From: Hylemonella sp.
GTDB taxonomy: Bacteria > Pseudomonadota > Gammaproteobacteria > Burkholderiales > Burkholderiaceae_C
Length of the DNA stretch: 64,000 bases
Assembly: GCF_027532185.1 (NCBI RefSeq)
Contig: NZ_JAPZSV010000002.1
Span: 62,001 to 126,000, forward strand
Reading direction: 5' to 3'
Shown here: one piece after another, positions 20,200-28,574 of the stretch
Position numbering within the stretch: position 1 is the stretch's first letter
Layout: the number at the start of each line of letters is the position of its first letter
Notes under the pieces: generated by a model
What the model saw: the letters and a program-made list of their open reading frames with translations, nothing else
Told to the model about the DNA's origin: nothing
Databases searched by the model: none
Position numbers and translations under genes: made by a program

Positions 20200-21111
20200 A
20201 ACCACACCCTCAACGGTATCGCTCCCCTGCCCCATCTGGGCGTGATCCGCGCCGAAGGCGAGGACGCGGCCAAGTTCCTGCATGGCCAGCTGACCCAGGA
20301 CTTCACCCTGCTGGGCTTGTCCGAAGCCCGGCTGGCGGCCTTCTGCTCGGCCAAGGGCCGTATGCAGGCCAGCTTCGTGGCCTTCAAGCGCAGTCACACC
20401 GAGATCCTGCTCATCTGCAGTCGCGACCTGCTGGCCCAGACCCTCAAGCGCCTGTCCATGTTTGTCCTGCGCGCCAAGGTCAGGCTCAGCGATGCCACGG
20501 ACAGCACGGCCCTTTGCGGCGTGGCCGGTCCGGCCTTGCAGGCGCTGACCGCCGGGCCATCACGTCCCTGGGCCTGCGAAGCGTTGGACGCGGCGCATCT
20601 GGTGCATCTCTACCCGGCCGACGGCGTACCACGCGCGCTCTGGGTCGCGCCTGCAGGCACGGCCTTGACCGCAGGCCCGCTCATGCTGCCCGAGGACTGG
20701 CTCTGGGCCGAGGTCCGCAGCGGCGTGGCCACGGTGAGCCAGCCCATCTTCGAGGCCTTCGTGCCTCAGATGCTCAATTACGAGTCGGTGGGTGGCGTGA
20801 ACTTCAAGAAGGGCTGCTACCCCGGTCAGGAAGTGGTGGCACGCAGCCAGTTTCGCGGCACGCTAAAGCGTCGCGGCTACCTGGTGCATGGCGAGGTGGC
20901 GATGCAGGCCGGCCAGGACATCTATGCCGCCGCCGACCCCGAACAGCCCTGCGGCCTCGTGGCCCAGGCGGCACCCGCGCCCCAAGGCGGCTGGGATGCC
21001 ATCGTCTCTTTGCAGACCGCCTCGGCACAGCAGGCGCTGCACCTCGGTCAGGCCGATGGCCCGGCGCTGACGCTGCTGCCCCTGCCCTACGCCTTGCTGG
21101 AAGACATCTGA
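20197..21111 (+). CDS. ygfZ: Folate-binding protein YgfZ
   Basis: The 304-residue protein is a GcvT-like folate-binding member of the iron-sulfur repair family. The YgfZ signature, NFKKGCYPGQEVVAR, is intact with its conserved cysteine, and AKFLHGQLTQDF lies at the N-terminus. It supports assembly or repair of certain iron-sulfur enzymes such as MiaB, using tetrahydrofolate. It is divergent from mltG and convergent with the membrane ligase gene, four bases away. Confidence 0.92.
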   Translation: MNHTLNGIAPLPHLGVIRAEGEDAAKFLHGQLTQDFTLLGLSEARLAAFCSAKGRMQASFVAFKRSHTEILLICSRDLLAQTLKRLSMFVLRAKVRLSDATDSTALCGVAGPALQALTAGPSRPWACEALDAAHLVHLYPADGVPRALWVAPAGTALTAGPLMLPEDWLWAEVRSGVATVSQPIFEAFVPQMLNYESVGGVNFKKGCYPGQEVVARSQFRGTLKRRGYLVHGEVAMQAGQDIYAAADPEQPCGLVAQAAPAPQGGWDAIVSLQTASAQQALHLGQADGPALTLLPLPYALLEDI

Positions 21112-21114
21112 GAT

Positions 21115-23268
21115 TCAGCGCAGGGCCGCGCGGTAGTCTGGCGGTACCAGCTCGCGCACCTGCGGACGCAGGACTTCAGGGGTAGCATCCCACGCGGCCT
21201 GGAAGGCGGCCAGCGCTCGGGGGCGGTCCCGCAGATCGGGGCCTGCGTAGACCATGCCGGTCCTGAGCCAGCTGTCGATCTGCGTGGCGGGCCAGAGCTG
21301 GCGTCGCAGCTGCTGGGCGTCCAGCGCGAGCTGGAAGTCCCGCTGGCGCAGGCCCTGCACATAGGCGTAGTCGATCAGGTCCGGCTCCACCTTGCCACTG
21401 TCCAAGTGCACGCGCAGACGTTGCAGCGCCTCCTGCTCCTGACCACGGCGCAGCAGCAGCATGACCTCCACCGAGTGCAGGCTGGGTGCGTCCGGCCGCA
21501 GTGCCCGAGCGCGCTCGTAATATGCCTGGGCTTGGTCCAGATCCCCGAGGTGGACGTGGGCACGCGCCAAGTTCGTCATCAGCGCCACCACATGGGGCCG
21601 GGACGTCAACACCGACGCCCAGATCCAGCGCGCGTTCTCCCAGTCGCCCCAGCTTGCGAGCTCGTCGGCCACCAGCGGGGTGATCTTGCGGTAATGCGGA
21701 TGCAGGGCCACGCCCTCGCGCACGAGACGCAGCATCTCCGCGCGCTGCGCCAAAGCCTCCGGCTCGTTCGGAGCGCCCGAGCGGCTGATGCCGTAGGCCA
21801 GCTGGGCCGCGCGCACGAGCCGGCTTTCGGCCGCGACGGCCAGCGCGCTCAGGCCGGCGCCCGCCAGCAGGGCCAGCACCAGACCCAACTGCGCCAGCCG
21901 CAAGTGGCCGGCATGAGTGGGGCGTTCGGACCGGCGTCCTTGCAAGCGCTGCTCGGATGCCGCGAGTGCGCCCAGGGCCAGCGCGAACAGGGCACCGGCA
22001 CCCGCGAGACGCCAGGGGAAGCCCGCACCGCTGACGATGAACAGCCCCAGCAGGCTGCTCAGCAAGGTCGCACGCCAGGGCCATTCCTGAGGGTCGGCGA
22101 CACGGCTTGCGGGTGCTTCGCGCCAGGTGCGTGCGGCTGCGCGCAAGAGCCAGCAAGCCAGCCCGAGCGCGAACAGCCAGCCTGTCAGGCCGTACTCGGC
22201 GAGCAGCTGCAGATATTCGTTGTGGGCGTAGTAATCGGTCTCGATCTGGGTTCCCATCGCCTGGTAACGCGGAATCTCGACTTCCCAGGCCCCCGCCCCC
22301 GCGCCCACCAGGGGCCGGTCGGCGATCAGGCGCAGCGTGGCCTGCCACATCTGCAGGCGTGTGCTGGACGAGCCCGTGGTGTATTCGGTGCGGACGGTCA
22401 GAGACTGTCCACGCACGAAGGCACGTTCCAGCGCCGTCTGGCCCAGGCCCTCGCGCGCCAGGTAGGCGTTGCCAGTGGGAACGCTGCCCAGGCCGATGAG
22501 CGTGCCCAGCACGATGGACAGCGCGAGCACGCGGTCGGCGCGTAGCCAATGCGGCCATGCCAACTGGCTGCGGTAACGCCAGAGCAGATAGACCAGCACC
22601 GGCAGCAGTACGGCCATCGCCAGCAGGGCCGATCGGGTGCCGGTCATCAGCAGGGCCAGCACATTGAAGGCCGTGCTGAACACCCGCAGCGCGATCTGCG
22701 CTCGGCCCTGCGCCTGGGCCGCGAGCAGCACGGAGAAGGGCAGCGTGCACAGCACGTACTCGGCGTAGAAGTTGCGGTTCAGGAAGGTGGATCCCGGTGG
22801 CGGCAGCTGCGGGAACCAGCGCAGATCGAGCCAGAACTGCAGGGCCACCCAGAGCGAGGCCAGCACCGCGCCCCAGTGGATGCCCGTGGCCAGCAAGGGC
22901 AGACGCGGCAGCGTCAGGGTGTTGAGCCCCAGCCAGACCAGCAAGGCAAACAGCGCCCAGCGGACAGCCTCCACGCCTGCCAGATAGGGGTGCGACCACG
23001 CCATGCTGCCCAGGGCCCAGGCCAGCAGCAGCAGGGGCAACCCCAGCACCGGGTGCCAGGCCAGACCCGCTGCTTCCCGCAGGCGGGCGCGGAACAACAG
23101 CAGCGCGGCAATCAGCGTGCCGAAGGCGACCAGCGCGGATTTCAGCGTGTCCTGCAGCACGAGCTCGCTGGGAACGCCCAGGGCCGGCGCCAGGAACATC
23201 ACGGCAGCCAGGACGGCCACCACACGGTGGTCCAGCGGGAGGATGGGGCGCGACGTGTCGGAGCTCAT
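21115..23268 (-). CDS. PglL/Wzy_C-type O-oligosaccharyltransferase or O-antigen ligase
   Basis: The 717-residue protein has about 12 membrane segments in the first 460 residues. A periplasmic Wzy_C-type loop includes STRLQMWQATLRLIADRPLVGAG split at the central loop, and HNEYLQLLAEYGLTGW, with the usual catalytic-loop His and Arg. The C-terminal 250 residues carry TPR-like helices (AQAYYERARALRPDAPSLHS). This layout fits PglL ligases that move lipid-linked glycans onto proteins such as pilin; an O-antigen ligase is the alternative. No glycan synthesis cluster is nearby. The next gene downstream of its start (23265) overlaps by four bases. Confidence 0.8.
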   Translation of the reverse strand: MSSDTSRPILPLDHRVVAVLAAVMFLAPALGVPSELVLQDTLKSALVAFGTLIAALLLFRARLREAAGLAWHPVLGLPLLLLAWALGSMAWSHPYLAGVEAVRWALFALLVWLGLNTLTLPRLPLLATGIHWGAVLASLWVALQFWLDLRWFPQLPPPGSTFLNRNFYAEYVLCTLPFSVLLAAQAQGRAQIALRVFSTAFNVLALLMTGTRSALLAMAVLLPVLVYLLWRYRSQLAWPHWLRADRVLALSIVLGTLIGLGSVPTGNAYLAREGLGQTALERAFVRGQSLTVRTEYTTGSSSTRLQMWQATLRLIADRPLVGAGAGAWEVEIPRYQAMGTQIETDYYAHNEYLQLLAEYGLTGWLFALGLACWLLRAAARTWREAPASRVADPQEWPWRATLLSSLLGLFIVSGAGFPWRLAGAGALFALALGALAASEQRLQGRRSERPTHAGHLRLAQLGLVLALLAGAGLSALAVAAESRLVRAAQLAYGISRSGAPNEPEALAQRAEMLRLVREGVALHPHYRKITPLVADELASWGDWENARWIWASVLTSRPHVVALMTNLARAHVHLGDLDQAQAYYERARALRPDAPSLHSVEVMLLLRRGQEQEALQRLRVHLDSGKVEPDLIDYAYVQGLRQRDFQLALDAQQLRRQLWPATQIDSWLRTGMVYAGPDLRDRPRALAAFQAAWDATPEVLRPQVRELVPPDYRAALR

Positions 23269-24152
23269 GCGTTCGGCCCGCTCAGGGCACGACGCATGGT
23301 CAGGTGCGGGATGCCGGCTTCCTCGTAAGGCTCCCCCTGCCCTTCGAAGCCGAGCCGCCGGTAGAAGCCTTCGGCGCTGCGCTGGGCATGTAGCAGCACC
23401 TCGCTGTCCCCGCGCTCACGTGCAGCCTGCATCAGCGCCAGCAGGATGTCACGGCCCAGGCCGCTGCCGCGCAGGGTGCGGCTGACCGCCATGCGGCCGA
23501 TGCGGGCCACACCCGGCGCGTGCTGCAGCAGGCGACCCGTGGCCAGGGGCATGCCCAGGCGGTTGCAGGCCAGGGCGTGGATGGCCGTGGCGTCTTCTTG
23601 ATCCCATTCGAGATCCTGGGGGATCTGCTGCTCCTGCACGAAGACCTCGGTGCGGACCCGGCTGGCCTCGGCACCCAGCTCGGCCCAGCGGCCCACACGC
23701 AGCGTCACCATGGGCTCGCCGGCCTCGAAGCCCAGCAACGTGTCGCGCAGGGCCTGGGGCACGGGCCTGGAGGTCTGGGTGGCGGGGTCGGCGTAGACAT
23801 AGACCAGCTCGCAACTGATCAGCAGCGCATCGCCGCGGAAAATGCTGCCGCGGAACAGCAGCGAGGAGTTGCCGATGCGCTCGCACTTCATACCGATATC
23901 CAGCATGTCGTCGTAACGCGCCGAGGCGTGGTACTCCAGCGTCGCCTTCTTCACGTAGAGGTCACCGCCCAAATGTTCCATGGCTTCGACGTAAGGCAGG
24001 GCCAGCGCGCGCCAGTAGTCGCTGATGGCCGTATCGAAATACATCAGGTAATGGGCGTTGAAGACGATCTTCTGCATGTCCACCTCGGCCCAGCGCACGC
24101 GCAGGCGGTGGAAGTAGCGGAAGTCGGCACGGGTCGGTGTGGTGGCGCTCAT
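23265..24152 (-). CDS. YbgC-type acyl-CoA thioesterase fused to a GNAT acetyltransferase
   Basis: The 295-residue protein has two domains. Residues 1-140 form a hotdog thioesterase: RVRWAEVDMQKIVFNAHYLMYFD with catalytic Asp24-like position, LGGDLYVKKATLEYHASARYDD and LVYVYADPAT. Residues 150-290 form a GNAT fold (EVFVQEQQIPQDLEWD, IGRMAVSRTLRGSGLGRDIL as the acetyl-CoA loop). The ATG at 24152 gives MSATTPTRADFRYF. Both ends overlap neighbours by four bases (the esterase upstream and the ligase downstream), so three genes are co-translated. The pairing suggests one acyl-CoA or acetyl-CoA-linked pathway, but the substrate is unknown. Confidence 0.82.
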   Translation of the reverse strand: MSATTPTRADFRYFHRLRVRWAEVDMQKIVFNAHYLMYFDTAISDYWRALALPYVEAMEHLGGDLYVKKATLEYHASARYDDMLDIGMKCERIGNSSLLFRGSIFRGDALLISCELVYVYADPATQTSRPVPQALRDTLLGFEAGEPMVTLRVGRWAELGAEASRVRTEVFVQEQQIPQDLEWDQEDATAIHALACNRLGMPLATGRLLQHAPGVARIGRMAVSRTLRGSGLGRDILLALMQAARERGDSEVLLHAQRSAEGFYRRLGFEGQGEPYEEAGIPHLTMRRALSGPNA

Positions 24153-25108
24153 GGGGTCTGGAAGGCGTGTTTCAGGGCGCGGGCCGCGTCGGCATGGGCC
24201 TGCAGGGCTTCGGGGATGGCGCGGCCCATCTTGATGAATTCGTGGACCACGCCGCGGTAGATCTCTAGCTCGACCCTCACGCCCGCGGCACGCAGCTTGT
24301 CGGCGTAGAGCACGCCCTCGTCGACCAGCGGGTCGCATTCGGCCAGGCCGATCCAGGCCGGTGCCAGGCCCTCCACGTCCGGCGCCAGCAAGGGCGCGAA
24401 ACGCCAGTCTTCACGGTCCGCCTCGCTGTTGACGTAGTGGTTGAAGAAATAGCTGATCTGCTCTTCACCGATCACGAAGCCCTCGGCATAGGTCTTGTGC
24501 GAGGGCGTGTCCTGGTGTGCGGCACAGCCGGGGTAGAACAGCAGCTGCAGGGCCAGCGGCAGGTTGGCATCGCGCGCCTCGATGGCGCAGACGATGGCCA
24601 GCGTGCCGCCCGCACTGTCACCGCCGACGGCAATGCGCGTGCCATCCAGGCCCAGGGCCCCGGCCTCGCGGACCAGCCACTGCAACGCGTCCCAGGCGTC
24701 GTTGGCGGCGGTGGGAAATTTGTGCTCCGGGGCCAGCCGGTAGTCCACCGAGACCACGGCACAGCGTGCCAGGTGGCTCAGGTGGCGGCAGAGCGCATCG
24801 TGCGTGGCCACGCTGCCGATGGTGAAGCCGCCGCCATGGAAATACAGCAGCACTGGCAGGCGTTCCTGGGCCGGCGCGTAGAGGCGCGCGGCGATGGTGG
24901 CGCCATCCCGGGTGGGGATGGACAGCTCCTCCACGCGGGCCAGCTTGTGGCCCGGGATGTCCAGCATGCCCGAACCCATTTCGTAGACCTGGCGCGCCTG
25001 CTGCGGCGTCAGTGCGTGCAGCGGCAGCTGGCGGGTGCGCGCCATGCGGTCCAGCAGCTGATGCATGGCCGGGGTCAGCAGGGACCGGGGGTTGCGTTGG
25101 TGACTCAT
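24149..25108 (-). CDS. HSL-family alpha/beta hydrolase (esterase)
   Basis: The 319-residue enzyme belongs to the hormone-sensitive-lipase family. The oxyanion-hole HGGG lies at about 91-94, nucleophile Ser165 sits in GDSAGG, and the triad is completed by an Asp in ECDPLVDEG and a His in VVHEFIKM. It hydrolyses carboxylic esters of short to medium chain; the natural substrate is unknown. It is the first gene of the three-gene overlapping run with the thioesterase fusion and the membrane ligase, and is divergent from the alcohol dehydrogenase. Confidence 0.9.
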   Translation of the reverse strand: MSHQRNPRSLLTPAMHQLLDRMARTRQLPLHALTPQQARQVYEMGSGMLDIPGHKLARVEELSIPTRDGATIAARLYAPAQERLPVLLYFHGGGFTIGSVATHDALCRHLSHLARCAVVSVDYRLAPEHKFPTAANDAWDALQWLVREAGALGLDGTRIAVGGDSAGGTLAIVCAIEARDANLPLALQLLFYPGCAAHQDTPSHKTYAEGFVIGEEQISYFFNHYVNSEADREDWRFAPLLAPDVEGLAPAWIGLAECDPLVDEGVLYADKLRAAGVRVELEIYRGVVHEFIKMGRAIPEALQAHADAARALKHAFQTP

Positions 25109-25177
25109 GCGCGCGCGTTTGCTTGCTATAAACAGGGGAACAGAGACACAAATCCTACACTGCGGAGACAGCGCACC

Positions 25178-26314
25178 ATGGCCCTCATCTACTACGTCAC
25201 CCAGGTCCAGTTCGAGTTTGGAGCGATCAAGCTGCTCAAGGCCGAATGTGAACGCATCGGCATCAGCCGCCCGCTGATCGTCACGGATGCCGGCGTCAAG
25301 GCCGCCGGCCTGCTGCAGAAGGCGCTGGACGCCCTGCCCGGCCTGCCCGTCGCCGTGTTTGACCAGACGCCGTCCAATCCCACCGAAGCCGCCGTACGTG
25401 CCGCGGCCGCCATCTACAAAGCGCAGGGCTGCGACGGCCTGATCGCCGTGGGCGGTGGCAGCGCGATCGACTGCGCCAAGGGCGTGGCCATTGCGGCCAC
25501 ACACGAAGGCCCGCTCAAGACGTACGCCACCATCGAGGGCGGCTCACCCAAGATCACCGAGCGCGTTGCGCCGCTGATCGCCGTGCCCACCACGGCCGGC
25601 ACGGGCAGCGAGGTGGCGCGCGGCGCCATCCTGATCGTCGACGACCACCGCAAGCTGGGCTTCCACTCCTGGCACCTCGTGCCCAAGGCCGCCATCTGCG
25701 ACCCCGAGCTCACGCTGGGCCTGCCCCCGAAGCTCACGGCTGCGACGGGCATGGACGCCATCGCCCACTGCATGGAAACCTTCATGGCGGCGGCCTTCAA
25801 CCCGCCGGCCGACGGCATTGCGCTCGACGGCCTGCAGCGCGCCTGGGCCCACATCGAACGCGCCACTCGCGACGGCTCCGACCGCGAGGCGCGGCTCAAC
25901 CTCATGAGCGCCTCCATGCAGGGCGCGATGGCCTTCCAGAAGGGGCTGGGCTGCGTGCACTCCCTGAGTCACAGCCTGGGCGGCGTGGACCCGCGTCTGC
26001 ACCATGGCACGCTCAATGCCATGTTCCTGCCGGCCGTCGTGGCCTTCAATGCCGGCGCCGAGTCGGTGCAGAAGGAGGCACGTCTGCTGCGCATGGCCCA
26101 GGCCATGAACCTGGATTCCGCGGGCGACATCGGCGAGGCGATCCGCGACATGAACGCCCGCCTGGGCTTGCCCACGGGCTTGCGCGCCATGGGCGTGAGC
26201 GAGAGCCAGTTCGATCAGGTCATCACCGGCGCCCTGGCCGACCACTGCCACAAGACCAACCCGCGCATTGCGAGCCCGGAGGATTACCGGGTGATGCTGG
26301 AACAGGCCATGTGA
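25178..26314 (+). CDS. Iron-containing (group III) alcohol dehydrogenase
   Basis: The 378-residue enzyme has the NAD-binding GGGSAIDCAKG (about 92-102), VPTTAGTGSEV and the iron-site motifs GMDAIAHCMETF (Asp193, His197), plus the later HSLSHSLGG and HHGTLNAM. It should oxidise an alcohol or reduce an aldehyde; sequence features are compatible with 4-hydroxybutyrate or similar dehydrogenases, but the substrate is not assigned. The start at 25178 follows GGAG by 10 bases. It is divergent from the esterase and convergent with the small lipoprotein gene. Confidence 0.88.
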   Translation: MALIYYVTQVQFEFGAIKLLKAECERIGISRPLIVTDAGVKAAGLLQKALDALPGLPVAVFDQTPSNPTEAAVRAAAAIYKAQGCDGLIAVGGGSAIDCAKGVAIAATHEGPLKTYATIEGGSPKITERVAPLIAVPTTAGTGSEVARGAILIVDDHRKLGFHSWHLVPKAAICDPELTLGLPPKLTAATGMDAIAHCMETFMAAAFNPPADGIALDGLQRAWAHIERATRDGSDREARLNLMSASMQGAMAFQKGLGCVHSLSHSLGGVDPRLHHGTLNAMFLPAVVAFNAGAESVQKEARLLRMAQAMNLDSAGDIGEAIRDMNARLGLPTGLRAMGVSESQFDQVITGALADHCHKTNPRIASPEDYRVMLEQAM

Positions 26315-26330
26315 GGCCGACAAGCAGCCC

Positions 26331-26492
26331 TTACTTGAACAGGCAGTGCTTGGCGTAGTCGGTGGCCTCGTTGGCCGTCCAGTCGCCCTTGGGCTTGTCC
26401 TTGAGTTGGTCGCACCAGGCCTGACTGCCGACTTCGGGCGAACAGGCGGTCAGCAGCACCAGCGTGGTGGCCAGGATCAGCAGTGTCTTCAT
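26331..26492 (-). CDS. DUF3012 small lipoprotein
   Basis: The 53-residue protein has a lipoprotein signal (LLILATTLVLLTACS) and the DUF3012 core GSQAWCDQLKDKPKGDW plus EATDYAKHCLF. Its length is normal for this family, whose function is unknown. It begins 22 bases after the end of the patatin gene on the same strand, so it may be co-transcribed with it. Confidence 0.85.
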   Translation of the reverse strand: MKTLLILATTLVLLTACSPEVGSQAWCDQLKDKPKGDWTANEATDYAKHCLFK

Positions 26493-26514
26493 CTCGTGTC
26501 CTCGGGGTTGAATG

Positions 26515-27621
26515 TCATAGGGCCTGCAGCCGCGCCGGATCGGGCCGTTCCAGCCAGGCGGCATATTCCTCGGCCAGCTGCTCGCTCATGCGCACCGCGC
26601 GCGTCCAGGCCTGCACGCGTGCGGCCAGGTCGTTGCCGTAGTGCGTGAAGTCCTGGCGATCAGGCAGCTTGCCGTTGGGCAGAGTCTGGATCCATGCCGG
26701 GTTGGGCGCCAGCAGCAGCATATTGTCCAGAAAGTGCGTGGCACGGTGGCGCCACTTGAGTGCCTTGTCCAGCCAGCCCGGCACCACGGCGCGCTGGAAG
26801 TGCGGATAGAGCACCAGGCCCGGTCGCTGAGCGGCATCGGGCGCCGCGGCGTAGTTGAGGTGCAGGTGGTAGTCGGTGATGCCGCCGTCCCAATAGGCGC
26901 CGGGCGGTGCGCCCGGGATGTCGTGCACGGCCTGCAGCACAAAGGGGATGGAGCAGCTGGCCTGCAGTGCCGGGTAGAAATTGGCCTCGTCCAGCGCGAG
27001 CTGGCGCGTGCGGTAGTCGCCGGTGGCAAAGGGCAAGGGGGCAAGACGCTGCCCCACCCCACCCGCGGTGGAGAAAACCACGCGTTCGAGCCAGGCGCCC
27101 ATGGCGCGACGGCGCACACTGTTGCTCAGGAAAGCGCCCAGATAGCCCAGCGGCGTGCGCACGCCGTGTTCGCGACCCAGCAGATGGCGTCCGTGTGAGG
27201 TCACGATGTGCAGGCGATAGCGCGGGTGCTGCAGCACTTCGGGCACACGGCCGCCGTAGAACAGGCGCAGGTTGCGCGCGAACTCCTCGCTAACCAGCCG
27301 TGCCGGCGGCAGTTTCTGCCCGGGCCGCAGCTCGTAGTGCTGGTGGATGTAGTCATGCTCCAGGCGCTCGAAGGCGGCCATAGGCTGGTCCAGACACGCT
27401 GTGGCCATGCGCCAGGCGCCGATGGAGGCACCGACCAGGTCGACCGGCTGCTGCGACCGGGGCAGCCACTCGCCAAAAACAAAACGGTCGACGGCGCCGA
27501 GGATCAGCCCCTTGGGGCCGCCCGCAGCGGCCGGGATGGTGCGGATGTGGTCGGGGGACAGGCCGTAGCGACGGATGTGCTCGCGGGCCGCGGGCCCGGC
27601 GTACAGACTCAATGCTTGCAT
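26515..27621 (-). CDS. Patatin-like phospholipase
   Basis: The 368-residue protein has the patatin hallmarks: glycine-rich oxyanion loop AAAGGPKGL (about 31-39), nucleophile Ser66 in GASIG, and the catalytic dyad Asp in DGG (about 244). There is no signal peptide. It probably deacylates a lipid or acyl-ester; bacterial family members include cytosolic and secreted lipases. The ATG at 27621 leaves the residues before the first strand short, as usual. It follows the HDOD gene with a 31-base gap. Confidence 0.85.
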   Translation of the reverse strand: MQALSLYAGPAAREHIRRYGLSPDHIRTIPAAAGGPKGLILGAVDRFVFGEWLPRSQQPVDLVGASIGAWRMATACLDQPMAAFERLEHDYIHQHYELRPGQKLPPARLVSEEFARNLRLFYGGRVPEVLQHPRYRLHIVTSHGRHLLGREHGVRTPLGYLGAFLSNSVRRRAMGAWLERVVFSTAGGVGQRLAPLPFATGDYRTRQLALDEANFYPALQASCSIPFVLQAVHDIPGAPPGAYWDGGITDYHLHLNYAAAPDAAQRPGLVLYPHFQRAVVPGWLDKALKWRHRATHFLDNMLLLAPNPAWIQTLPNGKLPDRQDFTHYGNDLAARVQAWTRAVRMSEQLAEEYAAWLERPDPARLQAL

Positions 27622-27652
27622 GCGGAAAGAGAAGACAGAAGTTCGCGCGGAT

Positions 27653-28459
27653 TCAGGTATGGGCCGACCAGTCGAAAGGGTCCTGCTGCAGCACCATGTC
27701 GATGTCCAGGTCCAGCACCTCACCGACTTCGCCCGGGAAGGTCACGGCCAGGGCCTTGTCATTGAGCTTGGCTTCCTTGGCACGGGCACGCCAGGTGGCC
27801 AGGTGGATCACGCCGGCCAGCGGTTCGTAGACGTTGTTGGAGAACGGCGCGTACTGGTGCTCCAGCGCGTCGACCATGGGCTGCGGGAAGCGCCACTGGC
27901 GCACATAGGCGCCGCCGACATGGGCGTAGTTGTAGCCAAAGCGCAGCATCTCGGCCTTGGCGCGCTTGAGGTCCAGCGGGCCGAGCTCTTTGTTGAGGGC
28001 GGCCATCTCGGCCGGCATGCCGGCATGCATGACCAGTTCCCCGATGGCGTGGATGAGGCCGCAGGTGAAGGCGGCGCCCTGGTTCTGCCGCGTCACGCCG
28101 GCCAGCGAACGCGAGAGCTTGGCCACGTTGAGGCTGTAGGCCCAGAACTGCGGCAGGTTGACGCCCGGGATGCCCCTGAGCGAGGCGGCCGATGCGGCAT
28201 CGGCCGCCATGTGGCGGATATGCGCCAGATCCAGCAGGGCCAGCGACTCGGCCGCGCTGTGGACCTTGCCCGAGAGCTTGAACAGTGGCGTGTTGGCCGT
28301 CTGCAGCACGCGCGTGGTCAGGGCCGGGTCGGTGCCGATCAGCTGCGTGATGTTCTTGAGGTCCGGTACCTCGCGGTCAAGTTCGCTGAGCAGCAGCGCG
28401 ACGACCTTGGGGATGCTGGGCAGCACGATGGGCGAAGCCAGCAGGGCATTCAGCTCCAT
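27653..28459 (-). CDS. HDOD domain protein
   Basis: The 268-residue protein is almost entirely an HDOD domain (LPSIPKVVALLLSEL, DPALTTRVLQTANTPLF, LSRSLAGVT). HDOD proteins are catalytically dead HD-domain relatives, often in signalling and cell-cycle control. The ATG at 28459 is preferred because GGAG stands nine bases before it; an in-frame ATG at 28468 directly abuts GGAG. A GATAAT promoter box lies at 28498-28503, about 32 bases from the start. Confidence 0.85.
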   Translation of the reverse strand: MELNALLASPIVLPSIPKVVALLLSELDREVPDLKNITQLIGTDPALTTRVLQTANTPLFKLSGKVHSAAESLALLDLAHIRHMAADAASAASLRGIPGVNLPQFWAYSLNVAKLSRSLAGVTRQNQGAAFTCGLIHAIGELVMHAGMPAEMAALNKELGPLDLKRAKAEMLRFGYNYAHVGGAYVRQWRFPQPMVDALEHQYAPFSNNVYEPLAGVIHLATWRARAKEAKLNDKALAVTFPGEVGEVLDLDIDMVLQQDPFDWSAHT

Positions 28460-28497
28460 GGCGGGCATCTCCGGTGTGCAAGCGGACTCATGGGGGC

Positions 28498-28535
28498 ATT
28501 ATCACGCGCCCTTGAGGCCTGCGTCGAGATGCCCC
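28498..28535 (-). promoter_or_regulatory. Promoter of the HDOD gene
   Basis: On the minus strand, GATAAT (28503-28498) is preceded after 18 bases by TCGACG, which matches TTGACA at four of six positions. Transcription would start near 28491 and give a leader of about 30 bases with GGAG. Confidence 0.45.
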
Positions 28536-28574
28536 TGCGCCGGGGGCGCCAGGGCGACCTCGGGCAACGGGGCT

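Noticed and set aside
28450-28491. Thirteen-codon open frame starting six bases after a GATAAT box, overlapping the HDOD start
   Set aside because: It could be read as a leaderless leader peptide, but the same box serves as the ordinary promoter of the HDOD gene and nothing supports translation.
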